Source of the DNA: Clostridiales bacterium UBA2432
Lineage (GTDB): Bacteria; Bacillota; Clostridia; Lachnospirales; Vallitaleaceae
Length of the DNA stretch: 64,000 nucleotides
Reading direction: 5' to 3'
Assembly: GCA_002342805.1 (NCBI GenBank)
Contig: DDQW01000074.1
Location: forward strand, 30,035 to 94,034
Shown here in pieces: positions 1 to 10,225 of the stretch. Each line of letters opens with the position of its first letter. Within the stretch, counting starts at the first letter, position 1. Made by a program: the position numbers and the translations under genes. Below the pieces are notes generated by a model. That model had not been told where the DNA came from. It worked only from the letters and a program-made list of their open reading frames with translations, and did no database searches.

Positions 1-207
1 TTGCTTAGTTCGAACTTAGGCGTCATGAACTTATTGCCGATTCCGGCCTTAGATGGAGGACGATTGATTTTCTTATTCATTGAAGGAGTTCGAGGAAAAC
101 CACTAGCACCTGACAAAGAAGGTTTTGTACACTTTATTGGCTTTGCCTTATTAATGTTATTGATGGTCTTTGTGCTTTTTAACGATATTCAACGTCTGTT
201 TAGTTAA
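1..207 (+). CDS. rseP: Site-2 intramembrane metalloprotease RseP/RasP, C-terminal end (5' truncated by window)
   Basis: Only the last 68 residues are in the window. They contain NLLPIPALDGGRL, the LDG motif of site-2 proteases whose Asp is the third zinc ligand, followed by a hydrophobic segment (IGFALLMLLMVFVLF) typical of the final membrane helix. The family cleaves membrane-embedded substrates such as anti-sigma factors within the bilayer. The gene ends 24 bases before ispG, and the rseP-ispG order is common in Firmicutes (often dxr-rseP-ispG-polC), which supports the call. The HExxH motif and PDZ domain would lie upstream and cannot be checked. Confidence 0.88.
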   Translation: MLSSNLGVMNLLPIPALDGGRLIFLFIEGVRGKPLAPDKEGFVHFIGFALLMLLMVFVLFNDIQRLFS

Positions 208-231
208 GCAAAGGTATAGGAGGCTTATTGA

Positions 232-1296
232 ATGATTTTACGAGAAAAAACACGAACAATAACCATTGGTGATGTAACGATTGGTGGAGGTCATCCGATA
301 GCCATTCAAAGCATGACCAATACAAAAACAGAAAACGTTGACGAAACCGTTGCGCAGATTTTAAAATTTGAAGAGGCGGGATGTGATATTGTTCGTATAG
401 CGATTCCATCAATGGAAGCTGCTAAAGCAGTATCATCAATTAAATCACGTATACACATTCCCCTTGTTGCAGATATTCATTTTGATTATCGATTAGCCCT
501 TGAATGCGTTAAGCAAGGTATCGACAAAATCCGAATTAATCCGGGAAACATCGGTAGTAAAGAACGGGTAAAAAAAGTTGTTGATGCATGCAAAGCAAAT
601 AACATACCCATCCGAATCGGTGTGAATGGAGGGTCGCTTGAGAAACATATTTTAGAAAAATATGGACATCCAACACCCGAAGCGCTTGTGGAAAGTGCCT
701 TATTTCATGTGCGTATATTAGAAGAATTAGACTTTTATGATATTGCAATATCGATAAAATCCTCAGATGTATTAAAAACAGTTGAGGCATATGAACGGAT
801 GGCAGAAGCTGTGGATTATCCGCTTCATCTTGGAATCACGGAAGCGGGAACAAAAGAAAATGGAACGATTAAATCTTCAGTGGGTTTAGGAATCATGCTT
901 GCAAAAGGGTTAGGAGATACAATACGCGTCTCCCTTACAAGTGATCCTGTTGATGAAATTCATGTGGCAAAGAAAATTTTACAAAGTTTGAATCTCTACC
1001 CCCAGCAAGTTGAGTTTATTTCCTGTCCAACATGTGGTCGAACCTCAATTGACCTCATAAGTATAGCTGAAGAGGTAGAAAAGCGTTTAGGAACGGTTAA
1101 GTATCCAATTAAGGTTGCCGTGATGGGCTGTGCGGTTAATGGTCCTGGTGAAGCTCGAGAAGCAGATATTGGTATTGCAGGTGGTAACGGTGTGGGTCTA
1201 ATTTTTAAAAAAGGTGAAGTGGTTGGAAAAGTTCAGGAAGAAGAACTTGTCGATGCCTTAATTCGTGAGATTCAAGCGATGATGGACAAAGCATAA
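232..1296 (+). CDS. ispG: 4-hydroxy-3-methylbut-2-enyl diphosphate synthase (flavodoxin/ferredoxin)
   Basis: IspG (GcpE) converts methylerythritol cyclodiphosphate to HMBPP in the MEP isoprenoid pathway, using a 4Fe-4S cluster in the cytosol. The protein has 354 residues, the usual length of the short bacterial form. The N-terminal TIM barrel carries the substrate-binding stretch IRINPGNIG. The C-terminal half has the cluster ligands in ISCPTCGRT and VMGCAVNGPGE, so all three Cys ligands are visible. An AGGAGG ribosome site lies just upstream. It sits between rseP and polC and is probably co-transcribed with both. Confidence 0.96.
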   Translation: MILREKTRTITIGDVTIGGGHPIAIQSMTNTKTENVDETVAQILKFEEAGCDIVRIAIPSMEAAKAVSSIKSRIHIPLVADIHFDYRLALECVKQGIDKIRINPGNIGSKERVKKVVDACKANNIPIRIGVNGGSLEKHILEKYGHPTPEALVESALFHVRILEELDFYDIAISIKSSDVLKTVEAYERMAEAVDYPLHLGITEAGTKENGTIKSSVGLGIMLAKGLGDTIRVSLTSDPVDEIHVAKKILQSLNLYPQQVEFISCPTCGRTSIDLISIAEEVEKRLGTVKYPIKVAVMGCAVNGPGEAREADIGIAGGNGVGLIFKKGEVVGKVQEEELVDALIREIQAMMDKA

Positions 1297-1311
1297 GAAG
1301 GTGAGAATGCA

Positions 1312-4300
1312 TTGAGAAAAAATTTGTTTGAAGTTTTTGAAGGTTTGGTGGTGAGTCCGGAAAGCCAAATCTTTTTTAAAGATGCGATAGTTTCTTCTAT
1401 TATTATGAACAAAGACCAAGGTGCTGTGAGTATTTCACTTACGCTTAATACAATTGTGCATCCAAAGTTTGTTGAACACTTAGAAGAAGCCATTTATCGT
1501 CATTTAGGTTATCCGGAGGGAATAGCCATTTATATCCATGATAGTTTTCATCTGAGCTATGCTTTGTCGCTAAAAGACATGTATAGTGCCTATGAAGAAG
1601 GTTTGCTTTATAGCTTAAAAAAAATCAATCCGGTAGGTGCAGCAGTTATTCGAAGTTCACAGGTTGATATTGGTGATTATGATTTGGTCTATCAAGTAAG
1701 TAAGACTGGTTTTGAATATATTAAAAATCTGGAGTTTGATCAAAAAATCATTCAATTGTTTAAACAAAAATTTGATATTGAGATTGATATAGAAATTCTT
1801 GAAGATGATGTAAACAGTCATATGTATCAAGAATTTATACGCCATCGTGATATAGAACAGAAAAATCTTCTTAAAAAGCGTGACCGACATTTACATATTG
1901 AAGAAAAAGTCGTGATTCAGGAAGAAGATATTACTCGAGAGACCTATGAAAATCTTGTCATGGGTAAAAAGCCCATTACAGGTGAAGTGTTAAGACTCAA
2001 GAATTTTGATGAGGATACTACTTATGCTAACATTGATGTTCAAGTCATTAGCAAACCGGATGCACGTGAATTGCGTGGCGGTAAGATGATTATGAAATTT
2101 GATGTGACCGATTTTACAGATTCGATTACAGCAAAAGTCTTTGTTGAAAAAGAAGATTATCCTCGCGTTGAAGAAAATGTAAAAAAAGGAAAGACACTTC
2201 GTATACGAGGCACCTATAAATATGACGATTATGATCGAGCGCGTGTGTTTTTTGTCAATACCATTGAAACCATTGAAGCGAACTTGAAAATACAGCGTAA
2301 AGACAATGCCAAAGAAAAACGCGTGGAACTCCACTTGCATACACAAATGAGTGATATGGATGGAGTAATGAGTGTTAAGGATGGTATTAACCAAGCGATT
2401 GCCTGGGGGCATAAAGCTGTAGCTATAACAGACCATGGTGGCGTCCAGGGCTATCCGGATGCATTTCATTGTGTGCATGATGATAATATTAAAATTCTAT
2501 ATGGAGTAGAAGCTTACTTGGCAGATGATCAAAAACCTGTGGGCTACCACCTTGATGAGCGCACCTTTGAAGATACCCTTATTGTTTTTGATATTGAGAC
2601 AACTGGTTTACGTGCGCATAAAGATCGCTTTACTGAAATTGGTGCAGTGAAAATTAAAAATGGAAAAATTACGGATCGTTTTTCGGAATTTGTAAATCCA
2701 GGTGTATCTATACCACAATTTATTCAAGAACTTACCCATATCACCAATGAAACAGTCAAGGATGCTCCGCCGATTGAAGTTGTTTTGCCTAAGTTTATTG
2801 AATTTTGCGAAGGAGGCATATTAGTTGCTCAAAACGCCGACTTTGACATGAGTTTCATTATTCATGCTATGGGTAAAATGAATATTGAAGACCAGTTTAC
2901 CTATATTGATACCTTAGAAATAGCCCGCCGTCTATTTCCTGACCTAAAAAATTATCGCTTGAATACATTAGCTGAAGCACTTGATGTGCGCTTAGTTCAA
3001 CATCACCGAGCAGTTTATGATGCAGAAGCTACGGCAGGTGTTTTTCTTAAGCTCATTGATATTTTACACAACAAAGGCGTTAAAAAGCTAAGCGATTTTT
3101 CAGTGTTTGAAAAAAACCATCAGGCGAGTTATAAAAAACTTCGGCCATCCCACGCCATTATACTGTGTAAAAATCGTGAAGGTTTGCGAAATCTATATAA
3201 ATTAATTTCCAAGTCTCATACGGAAACATTCTTTAAACGTCCGGTAATCACAAAAAGCATGCTAAATGAGCATCGTGAGGGCCTTGTATTAGGTTCGGCG
3301 TGTGAAGCGGGTGAGTTATACCCGTTGGTGCTTGAAGGACGGTCAGATGAGGCGATAAAGCGGATTATCGACTATTATGATTACCTTGAGATTCAACCCA
3401 CTGGCAATAATGCCTTTATGGTTGAGAATGGAAAGGTCAAGGATTTAAAAGAAATTGAGGAAGTGAATCGACGTATTTGTGAGTTGGGAGAAGAATACAA
3501 TAAGCTTGTCGTTGCTACATGTGATGTTCATTTTCTGAATCCGGAAGATGAAGTATATCGACGTATTCTCATGGCAGGCAAAGGATTTAAAGATGCTGAC
3601 AATCAACCGCCACTTTACTTTAGAACGACCAATGAGATGTTAAATGAGTTTGATTACTTGGGAGAAGAAAAAGCCTTTGAAGTTGTAGTAACAAATACAA
3701 ACCTCATTGCAGATTCCCTAGAATATATTGAGCCGGTTGAACGCGATAAATATCCACCGGTTATCGAAGGTTCAGAAAAAGAGCTTGAAGATATGTGCTA
3801 TATGAAGGCGAAATCTATTTATGGTGACCCCTTACCTGAGATTGTCCAAGAACGTTTGGACCGTGAGTTGAACTCAATTATAAGCAATGGTTTTGCTGTT
3901 ATGTATATCATCGCTCAAAAATTAGTGAAAAAATCCAATGATGATGGATATCTTGTGGGGTCAAGAGGGTCTGTCGGTTCTTCTTTTGTCGCAACAATGT
4001 CAGGTATTACTGAAGTAAATCCTCTGTCTCCCCATTACGTTTGTGAAGCCTGTCAGTACAGTGATTTTGATTCGCCTGAAGTGAAAAAATATGCCGGTAG
4101 TTCCGGTGTAGATATGCCGGATAGAACATGTCCCAACTGTGGTGAGCAACTATTAAAAGAAGGCCATGACATTCCTTTTGAGACTTTTTTAGGTTTTAAA
4201 GGCAATAAAGAGCCGGACATTGACTTGAACTTCTCCGGTGAATATCAGGCAAAAGCACATAAATACACCGAAGTCTTATTTGGGGAAGGGCATGTATTTA

Positions 4301-5637
4301 AAGCTGGAACGATAGGAACCTTGGCAGATAAAACAGCCTATGGATTTGTTAAAAACTATTTTGATGAACGTGAGATTCAAGTGAAGGAAGCAGAGATTAA
4401 TCGAATTATTCAAGGTTGTGTCGGTGTTCGAAGGACAACCGGACAACATCCCGGCGGAATCATCGTTGTGCCGAAAGATCAAGAGATATATACATTTACG
4501 CCTATACAGAAACCTGCAAATGATCAATCTTCAACCGTCATTACAACCCATTTTGATTATCATTCTATTGATCATAATCTATTGAAGCTGGATATTCTTG
4601 GACATGATGATCCGACCATGATTCGATTTTTGGAAGATATGACAGGTCTTGATGCAACAAAAATACCCCTCGACGAGCCCAAAGTCATGTCCTTATTCAG
4701 GACAGGTAAAGAATTGGGCGTTAAGGCGGAAGATATTGGTGGAATTACTTTGGGGTCATTAGGAATACCTGAGTTTGGAACTGATTTTGTTATGCAAATG
4801 TTGATTGAAACAAAGCCATCAACTTTTTCCGATTTGATACGAATATCGGGATTGTCCCACGGAACAGATGTGTGGACAAATAATGCACAACAGCTTGTAC
4901 AAGAAGGAAAAGCCAATATTTCAACTGTAATTTCAACCCGTGATGATATTATGACCTATTTGATTAATCAAGGATTAGACAAAGAATTGTCTTTTACAAT
5001 TATGGAGAGTGTACGTAAAGGAAAAGGGCTCCGTGATGAGTGGGAAGCAGAAATGCGAAAATATGATGTACCTGACTGGTATATTTGGTCCTGTAAACAG
5101 ATTAAGTATATGTTTCCTAAAGCTCATGCAGCTGCTTATGTCATGATGGCTTATCGCATCGCATATTTTAAAGTCTATTATCCTCTAGAATATTATACGG
5201 CCTTCTTTAGTATTCGGGCCTCAAACTTTGATTATGGACTCATGTGTAAAGGAAAAAGCGTATTGGATGCACATATTCAGGATTTTAAGAATCGTTTTAA
5301 TGATTTAAGCAAAAAAGAAAAGGATATGATCAAAGATATGCGCATTGTTCAAGAGATGTATGCAAGAGGATTTGAGTTTCTACCTATTGATCTTTTTCAA
5401 GTGGAAGCAAAACGCTTTCGAATTATTGATGGCAAAATCATGCCATCCCTATCTTCAATAAATGGAATGGGAGAAAAAGCCGCCGAAGGGATCGTCGCCG
5501 GACGAGAAGGTGGAGAATTCATATCAATTGAAGATTTTCGATTGCGGACAAAAACAGGAAAATCATTAATTGAATTATTAAAGAGTGAAGAAATACTAAA
5601 AGGGCTTCCGGAGACGAACCAGATGAGCTTGTTTTAG
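1312..5637 (+). CDS. polC: DNA polymerase III alpha subunit, PolC type
   Basis: PolC is the main replicative polymerase of low-GC Gram-positives, with built-in 3'-5' proofreading. At 1441 residues it has the usual length. An OB-fold lies near residue 223. The PHP domain begins near 337 (VELHLHTQMSDMDG) and is interrupted by a DnaQ-type exonuclease at about 421-583 (FDIETTG; HHRAVYDAEAT). A four-Cys zinc motif (CEAC and CPNCGE) lies near 910-944, and the catalytic palm motif PDIDLNFSG near 967. The start is TTG at 1312 after an AAGGTGAG site, because the nearby ATG at 1307 hits a stop within two codons. It follows ispG by 15 bases. Confidence 0.97.
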   Translation: MRKNLFEVFEGLVVSPESQIFFKDAIVSSIIMNKDQGAVSISLTLNTIVHPKFVEHLEEAIYRHLGYPEGIAIYIHDSFHLSYALSLKDMYSAYEEGLLYSLKKINPVGAAVIRSSQVDIGDYDLVYQVSKTGFEYIKNLEFDQKIIQLFKQKFDIEIDIEILEDDVNSHMYQEFIRHRDIEQKNLLKKRDRHLHIEEKVVIQEEDITRETYENLVMGKKPITGEVLRLKNFDEDTTYANIDVQVISKPDARELRGGKMIMKFDVTDFTDSITAKVFVEKEDYPRVEENVKKGKTLRIRGTYKYDDYDRARVFFVNTIETIEANLKIQRKDNAKEKRVELHLHTQMSDMDGVMSVKDGINQAIAWGHKAVAITDHGGVQGYPDAFHCVHDDNIKILYGVEAYLADDQKPVGYHLDERTFEDTLIVFDIETTGLRAHKDRFTEIGAVKIKNGKITDRFSEFVNPGVSIPQFIQELTHITNETVKDAPPIEVVLPKFIEFCEGGILVAQNADFDMSFIIHAMGKMNIEDQFTYIDTLEIARRLFPDLKNYRLNTLAEALDVRLVQHHRAVYDAEATAGVFLKLIDILHNKGVKKLSDFSVFEKNHQASYKKLRPSHAIILCKNREGLRNLYKLISKSHTETFFKRPVITKSMLNEHREGLVLGSACEAGELYPLVLEGRSDEAIKRIIDYYDYLEIQPTGNNAFMVENGKVKDLKEIEEVNRRICELGEEYNKLVVATCDVHFLNPEDEVYRRILMAGKGFKDADNQPPLYFRTTNEMLNEFDYLGEEKAFEVVVTNTNLIADSLEYIEPVERDKYPPVIEGSEKELEDMCYMKAKSIYGDPLPEIVQERLDRELNSIISNGFAVMYIIAQKLVKKSNDDGYLVGSRGSVGSSFVATMSGITEVNPLSPHYVCEACQYSDFDSPEVKKYAGSSGVDMPDRTCPNCGEQLLKEGHDIPFETFLGFKGNKEPDIDLNFSGEYQAKAHKYTEVLFGEGHVFKAGTIGTLADKTAYGFVKNYFDEREIQVKEAEINRIIQGCVGVRRTTGQHPGGIIVVPKDQEIYTFTPIQKPANDQSSTVITTHFDYHSIDHNLLKLDILGHDDPTMIRFLEDMTGLDATKIPLDEPKVMSLFRTGKELGVKAEDIGGITLGSLGIPEFGTDFVMQMLIETKPSTFSDLIRISGLSHGTDVWTNNAQQLVQEGKANISTVISTRDDIMTYLINQGLDKELSFTIMESVRKGKGLRDEWEAEMRKYDVPDWYIWSCKQIKYMFPKAHAAAYVMMAYRIAYFKVYYPLEYYTAFFSIRASNFDYGLMCKGKSVLDAHIQDFKNRFNDLSKKEKDMIKDMRIVQEMYARGFEFLPIDLFQVEAKRFRIIDGKIMPSLSSINGMGEKAAEGIVAGREGGEFISIEDFRLRTKTGKSLIELLKSEEILKGLPETNQMSLF

Positions 5638-5658
5638 AGGAAAGGCGTAAGAGATATT

Positions 5659-6138
5659 ATGAAAACTATAGATATTTTTACAGATGGTGCATGCCGTGGC
5701 AATCCAGATGGTCCGGGAGGATATGGGGCAGTGCTTAAATATAAAGATGCTGACGGGACAGAGCATATCAAAGAATTAAGTGATGGATACTTAAATACAA
5801 CCAATAACCGAATGGAACTGATGGGTGTATTAGTTGCAATAAAAGCACTGAAATCTCCATGTAACATTCGCGTACATACGGATTCTCAGTATATTGTTAA
5901 GGCGTTCACCGAAGGTTGGTTAAACAACTGGATTAAGAACAATTGGCGAAGAGGAAAGAAAAAAGAAGCTGTAAAAAATCAAGATTTATGGGAACAACTG
6001 GTCGAGGCTGTCAAACCCCATCAAGTTGAGTTTATATGGGTTAAGGGCCATGATGGCCATGTTGAAAATGAGCGATGTGATGAACTAGCTACCTTAGCTG
6101 CAGACAGTAATCCCAAGAAAATCGATCAAGCAAAATAA
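5659..6138 (+). CDS. rnhA: Ribonuclease HI
   Basis: RNase HI degrades the RNA strand of RNA-DNA hybrids. The 159-residue protein has the catalytic carboxylates in the expected order: Asp in IFTDGACRGNP, Glu in NNRMELMG, Asp in VHTDSQYI, and the His/Asp region GHDGHVENERCDELA. The basic helix around NNWRRGKKK is the substrate-binding handle region seen in the E. coli-type enzyme. It begins 21 bases after polC, so co-transcription with the replicase is likely. The ribosome site (TAAGAGA) is weak. Confidence 0.95.
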   Translation: MKTIDIFTDGACRGNPDGPGGYGAVLKYKDADGTEHIKELSDGYLNTTNNRMELMGVLVAIKALKSPCNIRVHTDSQYIVKAFTEGWLNNWIKNNWRRGKKKEAVKNQDLWEQLVEAVKPHQVEFIWVKGHDGHVENERCDELATLAADSNPKKIDQAK

Positions 6139-6240
6139 AGGAATATACATGAAAAAAAAGGAAATTCGTGGTTTTTGTTGTATATATAGAAGTATGTATT
6201 AACGGTTTTTGTGAATGGACATCTCAGCTAGGAGGTTGTT

Positions 6241-7248
6241 ATGAATTTACGAGAATTACAAGAAGAACGCGAATTTGAAATATTAAGCCCATATTCTTCC
6301 TTTAGTCGAAACAGTCGCGGACGGGAAGTTGAAGAGACACCATGTGATATTCGAACGGATTACCAACGTGATCGAGATCGCATACTACACTCAAAATCCT
6401 TTCGACGATTAAAGCATAAAACACAGGTTTTTATTGCACCGGAAGGTGATCATTATCGTACGCGATTAACGCATACCTTAGAAGTGTCCCAAATTGCGAG
6501 AACCATTGCACGGGCCTTACGCTTAAATGAAGACTTAACAGAAGCCATCGCATTGGCACATGATTTAGGGCACACACCTTTTGGTCATGCCGGGGAATAT
6601 GCTTTGAATGGTGTTTCTGAGTTAGGCTTTAAACACTATCAACAAAGTATTCGTGTTGTGGAAATACTTGAAAACAAGGGCAAGGGTTTAAATCTGACTT
6701 GGGAAGTACGTGATGGAATTTTAAATCATCCGACAAAAGGAAGACCCTCAACATTAGAAGGCGCTATTGTTCGTTTATCCGATAAAATTGCTTATATTAA
6801 CCATGATATCGATGATGCAATTCGAGGACATATTTTAAGTGAAAAAGATTTGCCAAAAGAATATACAGATGTTCTTGGGTTGACATCCAAAGAACGTATT
6901 AGCATTATGGTGCATGACATTGTGACAAATAGCATGGATCAAGATGCCATTATAATGAGTCAACATATTATGACTGCCATGACAGGCATGCGACAGTTCA
7001 TGTTTGAAAATGTATATATTGATTCAAAAGCAAAAGAACATGAAGAGAAAGCACAGAATATGTTGACACAACTTTTCTTGTATTTTAAGGAACATACACA
7101 TTTATTGCCTCCAGAGTTTCTCGTGATGATTGATGACGGAGAACTCGTTGAGCGTGTTGTAAGTGATTATATAGCAGGAATGACGGATCGCTATGCCATT
7201 CGAAAATTTATGGATTTATTTGTTCCATCTTCCTGGAAAGAATTGTGA
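6241..7248 (+). CDS. dgt: Deoxyguanosinetriphosphate triphosphohydrolase-like protein (HD domain)
   Basis: HD-domain dNTPases hydrolyse dNTPs to the nucleoside and triphosphate and so influence dNTP pools. The signature metal ligands are visible: His in TRLTHTLEVSQIA and the pair in ALAHDLGHTPFGHAGE, with a later Asp in SDKIAYINHDIDD. The 335-residue length fits the short Gram-positive type (dGTPase-like, type 2) rather than the about 500-residue E. coli Dgt, so the exact substrate is uncertain. An AGGAGG site precedes ATG. The dgt-dnaG-rpoD order is common in Clostridia. Confidence 0.9.
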   Translation: MNLRELQEEREFEILSPYSSFSRNSRGREVEETPCDIRTDYQRDRDRILHSKSFRRLKHKTQVFIAPEGDHYRTRLTHTLEVSQIARTIARALRLNEDLTEAIALAHDLGHTPFGHAGEYALNGVSELGFKHYQQSIRVVEILENKGKGLNLTWEVRDGILNHPTKGRPSTLEGAIVRLSDKIAYINHDIDDAIRGHILSEKDLPKEYTDVLGLTSKERISIMVHDIVTNSMDQDAIIMSQHIMTAMTGMRQFMFENVYIDSKAKEHEEKAQNMLTQLFLYFKEHTHLLPPEFLVMIDDGELVERVVSDYIAGMTDRYAIRKFMDLFVPSSWKEL

Positions 7249-7284
7249 TAAAATGTTGAATAGAAGAACGGAGAATGAAAGGTT

Positions 7285-9078
7285 ATGTTTTATCCGGATG
7301 AAATAATTGAAGAGGTACGATTACATAATGATGTTATTGACGTCATAGGTTCTTATGTGCACCTTCAAAAAAAAGGAAGTTCTCACTTTGGATTATGTCC
7401 TTTTCATAATGAGAAAACACCCTCATTTTCTGTAAGTAAAGATAAACAGATGTACTATTGCTTTGGATGTGGTGCAGGAGGCAATGTTTTTAGTTTTATA
7501 ATGGCTTACGAAAACTATTCCTTTGTTGAATCAGTAAAATACTTAGCAGAACGGGCGCATATTGAACTGCCTGAGCCTGAAGTATCAGAAGAAGTTAAAA
7601 AAGCCATCAATTATAAACAACGTTTATATGATGCCAACCGTTTGGCTGCCAGATACTATTATAGCTTGTTACGTAAAGATGTGGGAAAACGTGCATTAGC
7701 CTATTTTCAAGATAGAAAATTGAGTGCAGATATTATGAAACAATTCGGGCTAGGTTATGCCACACAGTTTCGTGATGATTTATATAAATATTTACAAAAA
7801 CAAGGTTTTTTGGATCAAGAATTATTGGATTGTGGCTTGTTGCTGGAAGATAAGAAACACAAAGGGGAATATTATGATCGTTTTTTTAATCGTGTAATGT
7901 TTCCTATTTTTGATGTGCATGGTAAAGTAATAGCTTTCGGTGGCAGAGTTCTTGGTGAGGGACAACCTAAATATTTGAATTCGCCGGAAACGAAGCTTTT
8001 TGATAAAAGTCGAAATCTATATGGACTAAATATTGCACGCAAATCAAGAGAGTCTTTTATGATTGTTGTTGAAGGCTATATGGATGTGATTGCTTTACAT
8101 CAAGCTGGCTTTGATAATGCAATTGCATCATTAGGTACAGCCTTTACAAGCGGTCATGGACAATTGATTAAACGCTATGTAGATGAAGTTGTCATTGCAT
8201 TTGATAGTGATGGAGCAGGCGTTAACGCAGCACTTCGATCGATTCCTATTTTGAAATCGGCAGGATTAATTGTTCGAGTTTTGAACATGGAGACAGCAAA
8301 AGATCCAGATGAGTTTATACAAAATCAAGGCGTTGAAGCCTTTCAAACTTTATTACACAATGCAACAGCGAGTTTTATGTTTGAGATTAAACAATTAAGT
8401 AAACGTTTTGATCTTACTGATCCGGAGTATCGAACGCGCTTTAGTGAAGAAGTAGCTAAAAAACTATTATCAATTGAAGGAAAGATTGAACGTGATAATT
8501 ATTTAGAGGCCATTGTGTCTCAGTATCATATGTCAAAAAGTGGATTATATGAACTTTTGGCCAAGCATGGCAATAATGTAGGAATTGCTCAACGAACACC
8601 GCAAACCATGTCGAGAGATATGGGAGGCAATTCACACAAAAAACGAGAAGAAGGTACGGTACTTGCCCAAAAACAGCTTTTAGCCATTCTCGTATCAAAT
8701 TATAAAATATTTAATGGCGTAAAAGATATTATTCAACCAGAGTATTTCACACATGATACGTTACAAAAAGTAGCCTATATTGTGTTTGATATATATAAAA
8801 CAAAACAAGAAATTGAACCTGCAGATATTATGCGACGATTTACGCAAATTGAAGATCAAAAAATGATTGCAAATATTTTCAGTGAAGAGTTAAAAGTCGA
8901 AAATCAGCAGCAACTTGAAAAATTGTTAAATGACACCATAAGAAATATCAAAGGTGATTATCTGGAACAAAAACGCATGAATGTAAATGATCCGTCTGGA
9001 TTAATGACATTAATTCAAGAAAAAAAAGCGTTACTTAATTTTTATCTTCACCTAGATGAAATCGATAGAAGGGATTGA
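7285..9078 (+). CDS. dnaG: DNA primase
   Basis: DnaG makes RNA primers for replication. The N-terminal zinc-binding domain has CPFHNEKTPSFSV and YYCFGCGAGG (CHCC ligands, residues about 39-68). The catalytic core with the toprim domain follows, with VVEGYMDVIALHQAG and AFDSDGAG carrying the acidic metal-binding residues. The C-terminal portion is the helicase-interaction region. At 597 residues it has normal length. The stop codon overlaps the region just upstream of rpoD, so the pair is probably co-transcribed as in the classical macromolecular synthesis operon (rpsU is not present here). Confidence 0.96.
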   Translation: MFYPDEIIEEVRLHNDVIDVIGSYVHLQKKGSSHFGLCPFHNEKTPSFSVSKDKQMYYCFGCGAGGNVFSFIMAYENYSFVESVKYLAERAHIELPEPEVSEEVKKAINYKQRLYDANRLAARYYYSLLRKDVGKRALAYFQDRKLSADIMKQFGLGYATQFRDDLYKYLQKQGFLDQELLDCGLLLEDKKHKGEYYDRFFNRVMFPIFDVHGKVIAFGGRVLGEGQPKYLNSPETKLFDKSRNLYGLNIARKSRESFMIVVEGYMDVIALHQAGFDNAIASLGTAFTSGHGQLIKRYVDEVVIAFDSDGAGVNAALRSIPILKSAGLIVRVLNMETAKDPDEFIQNQGVEAFQTLLHNATASFMFEIKQLSKRFDLTDPEYRTRFSEEVAKKLLSIEGKIERDNYLEAIVSQYHMSKSGLYELLAKHGNNVGIAQRTPQTMSRDMGGNSHKKREEGTVLAQKQLLAILVSNYKIFNGVKDIIQPEYFTHDTLQKVAYIVFDIYKTKQEIEPADIMRRFTQIEDQKMIANIFSEELKVENQQQLEKLLNDTIRNIKGDYLEQKRMNVNDPSGLMTLIQEKKALLNFYLHLDEIDRRD

Positions 9079-9083
9079 AAATA

Positions 9084-10163
9084 ATGGCAGCAGAAGAAAA
9101 TGTAAAAAGTTTTGAAGCAAAAATCTTAGAATTGGTCACCATAGCTAAAACAAAGAAGAACGTTTTAGAATATAAAGAGATTGAGGCCAGATTTAAAGAT
9201 GAAGAGTTGGAACCCGACAAAATTGAAGTGATTTATGAGGTTCTAGAAAAAAGTGGTGTTGATGTATTAGGTGAGGTAGAAGATGACGAAGAAGAAGAAG
9301 AAAAGGAATTAGATTTATCCTTACCTGAAGGGATAAATATCGATGACCCCGTTCGTATGTATTTAAAAGAAATCGGGAAAGTTCCTTTGCTTACAGGCGA
9401 AGAAGAGATTGCCTTGGCAAAACGTATGGAAGCAGGCGATGAAATTGCAAAACAACGTTTAGCCGAAGCAAATTTGCGTCTTGTGGTAAGTATAGCAAAG
9501 CGTTACGTTGGTCGAGGTATGTTGTTTTTAGATTTAATACAAGAAGGAAATTTAGGTCTTATCAAAGCTGTTGAAAAATTTGATTATAATAAAGGGTTTA
9601 AATTTAGTACCTATGCTACATGGTGGATTCGACAAGCGATTACACGTGCCATAGCTGACCAGGCAAGAACGATACGTATTCCAGTTCATATGGTTGAGAC
9701 GATTAATAAACTCATACGCGTATCACGTCAACTTTTACAGGAGCTTGGACGAGATCCTGCACCGGAAGAAATTGCAGAAGAACTTGATATGCCTGTTGAT
9801 AAGGTAAGAGAGATTTTGAAGATATCACAAGAACCGGTGTCATTAGAGACACCCATCGGAGAAGAAGAAGACTCACATTTAGGTGACTTTATACAAGATG
9901 ATAATGTTCCTGTTCCTGCGGAAGCCGCCGCATTTACATTACTTAAAGAGCAGCTTGTTGAAGTTTTAGATACTCTAACAGAACGTGAGCAAAAAGTTTT
10001 GCGTCTACGTTTTGGTCTTGATGACGGGCGTGCTAGAACACTTGAAGAGGTGGGCAAGGAATTTAATGTAACCCGTGAGCGTATTCGACAAATTGAAGCC
10101 AAGGCACTACGAAAGCTTAGACATCCTAGCCGAAGTCGAAAATTGAAAGATTATCTAGAATAA
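9084..10163 (+). CDS. rpoD: Primary sigma factor SigA/RpoD
   Basis: This housekeeping sigma factor directs RNA polymerase to -10/-35 promoters. All regions are recognisable: region 1.2 (DDPVRMYLKEIGKVPLL), region 2 (NLRLVVSIAKRYVGRG, DLIQEGNLGLIKAVEKFDY, FSTYATWWIRQAI), region 3, and the region 4 helix-turn-helix (LEEVGKEFNVTRERIRQIEAK). Region 1.1 is short and acidic, as in Firmicutes. ATG at 9084 was chosen because AAGGGA lies 9 bases upstream; the in-frame TTG at 9075 overlaps dnaG and sits too close to that site. An intrinsic terminator follows at 10172. Confidence 0.97.
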   Translation: MAAEENVKSFEAKILELVTIAKTKKNVLEYKEIEARFKDEELEPDKIEVIYEVLEKSGVDVLGEVEDDEEEEEKELDLSLPEGINIDDPVRMYLKEIGKVPLLTGEEEIALAKRMEAGDEIAKQRLAEANLRLVVSIAKRYVGRGMLFLDLIQEGNLGLIKAVEKFDYNKGFKFSTYATWWIRQAITRAIADQARTIRIPVHMVETINKLIRVSRQLLQELGRDPAPEEIAEELDMPVDKVREILKISQEPVSLETPIGEEEDSHLGDFIQDDNVPVPAEAAAFTLLKEQLVEVLDTLTEREQKVLRLRFGLDDGRARTLEEVGKEFNVTRERIRQIEAKALRKLRHPSRSRKLKDYLE

Positions 10164-10171
10164 GTATGCAT

Positions 10172-10206
10172 AAAACCATGAATGATGACTATTGTTCATG
10201 GTTTTA
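10172..10206 (+). terminator. Intrinsic terminator after rpoD
   Basis: An 11-bp perfect stem (AAAACCATGAA pairing with TTCATGGTTTT) has a 12-base loop and ends in a short T run. It separates rpoD from trmK. Confidence 0.75.
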
Positions 10207-10225
10207 TTGAAAGTGGGGAAATAAC

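Noticed and set aside
1990..2478. A 162-codon open frame on the minus strand inside polC
   Set aside because: It lies wholly opposite a well-supported polC region, has no ribosome site and a Cys/His/Phe-rich composition typical of antisense frames.
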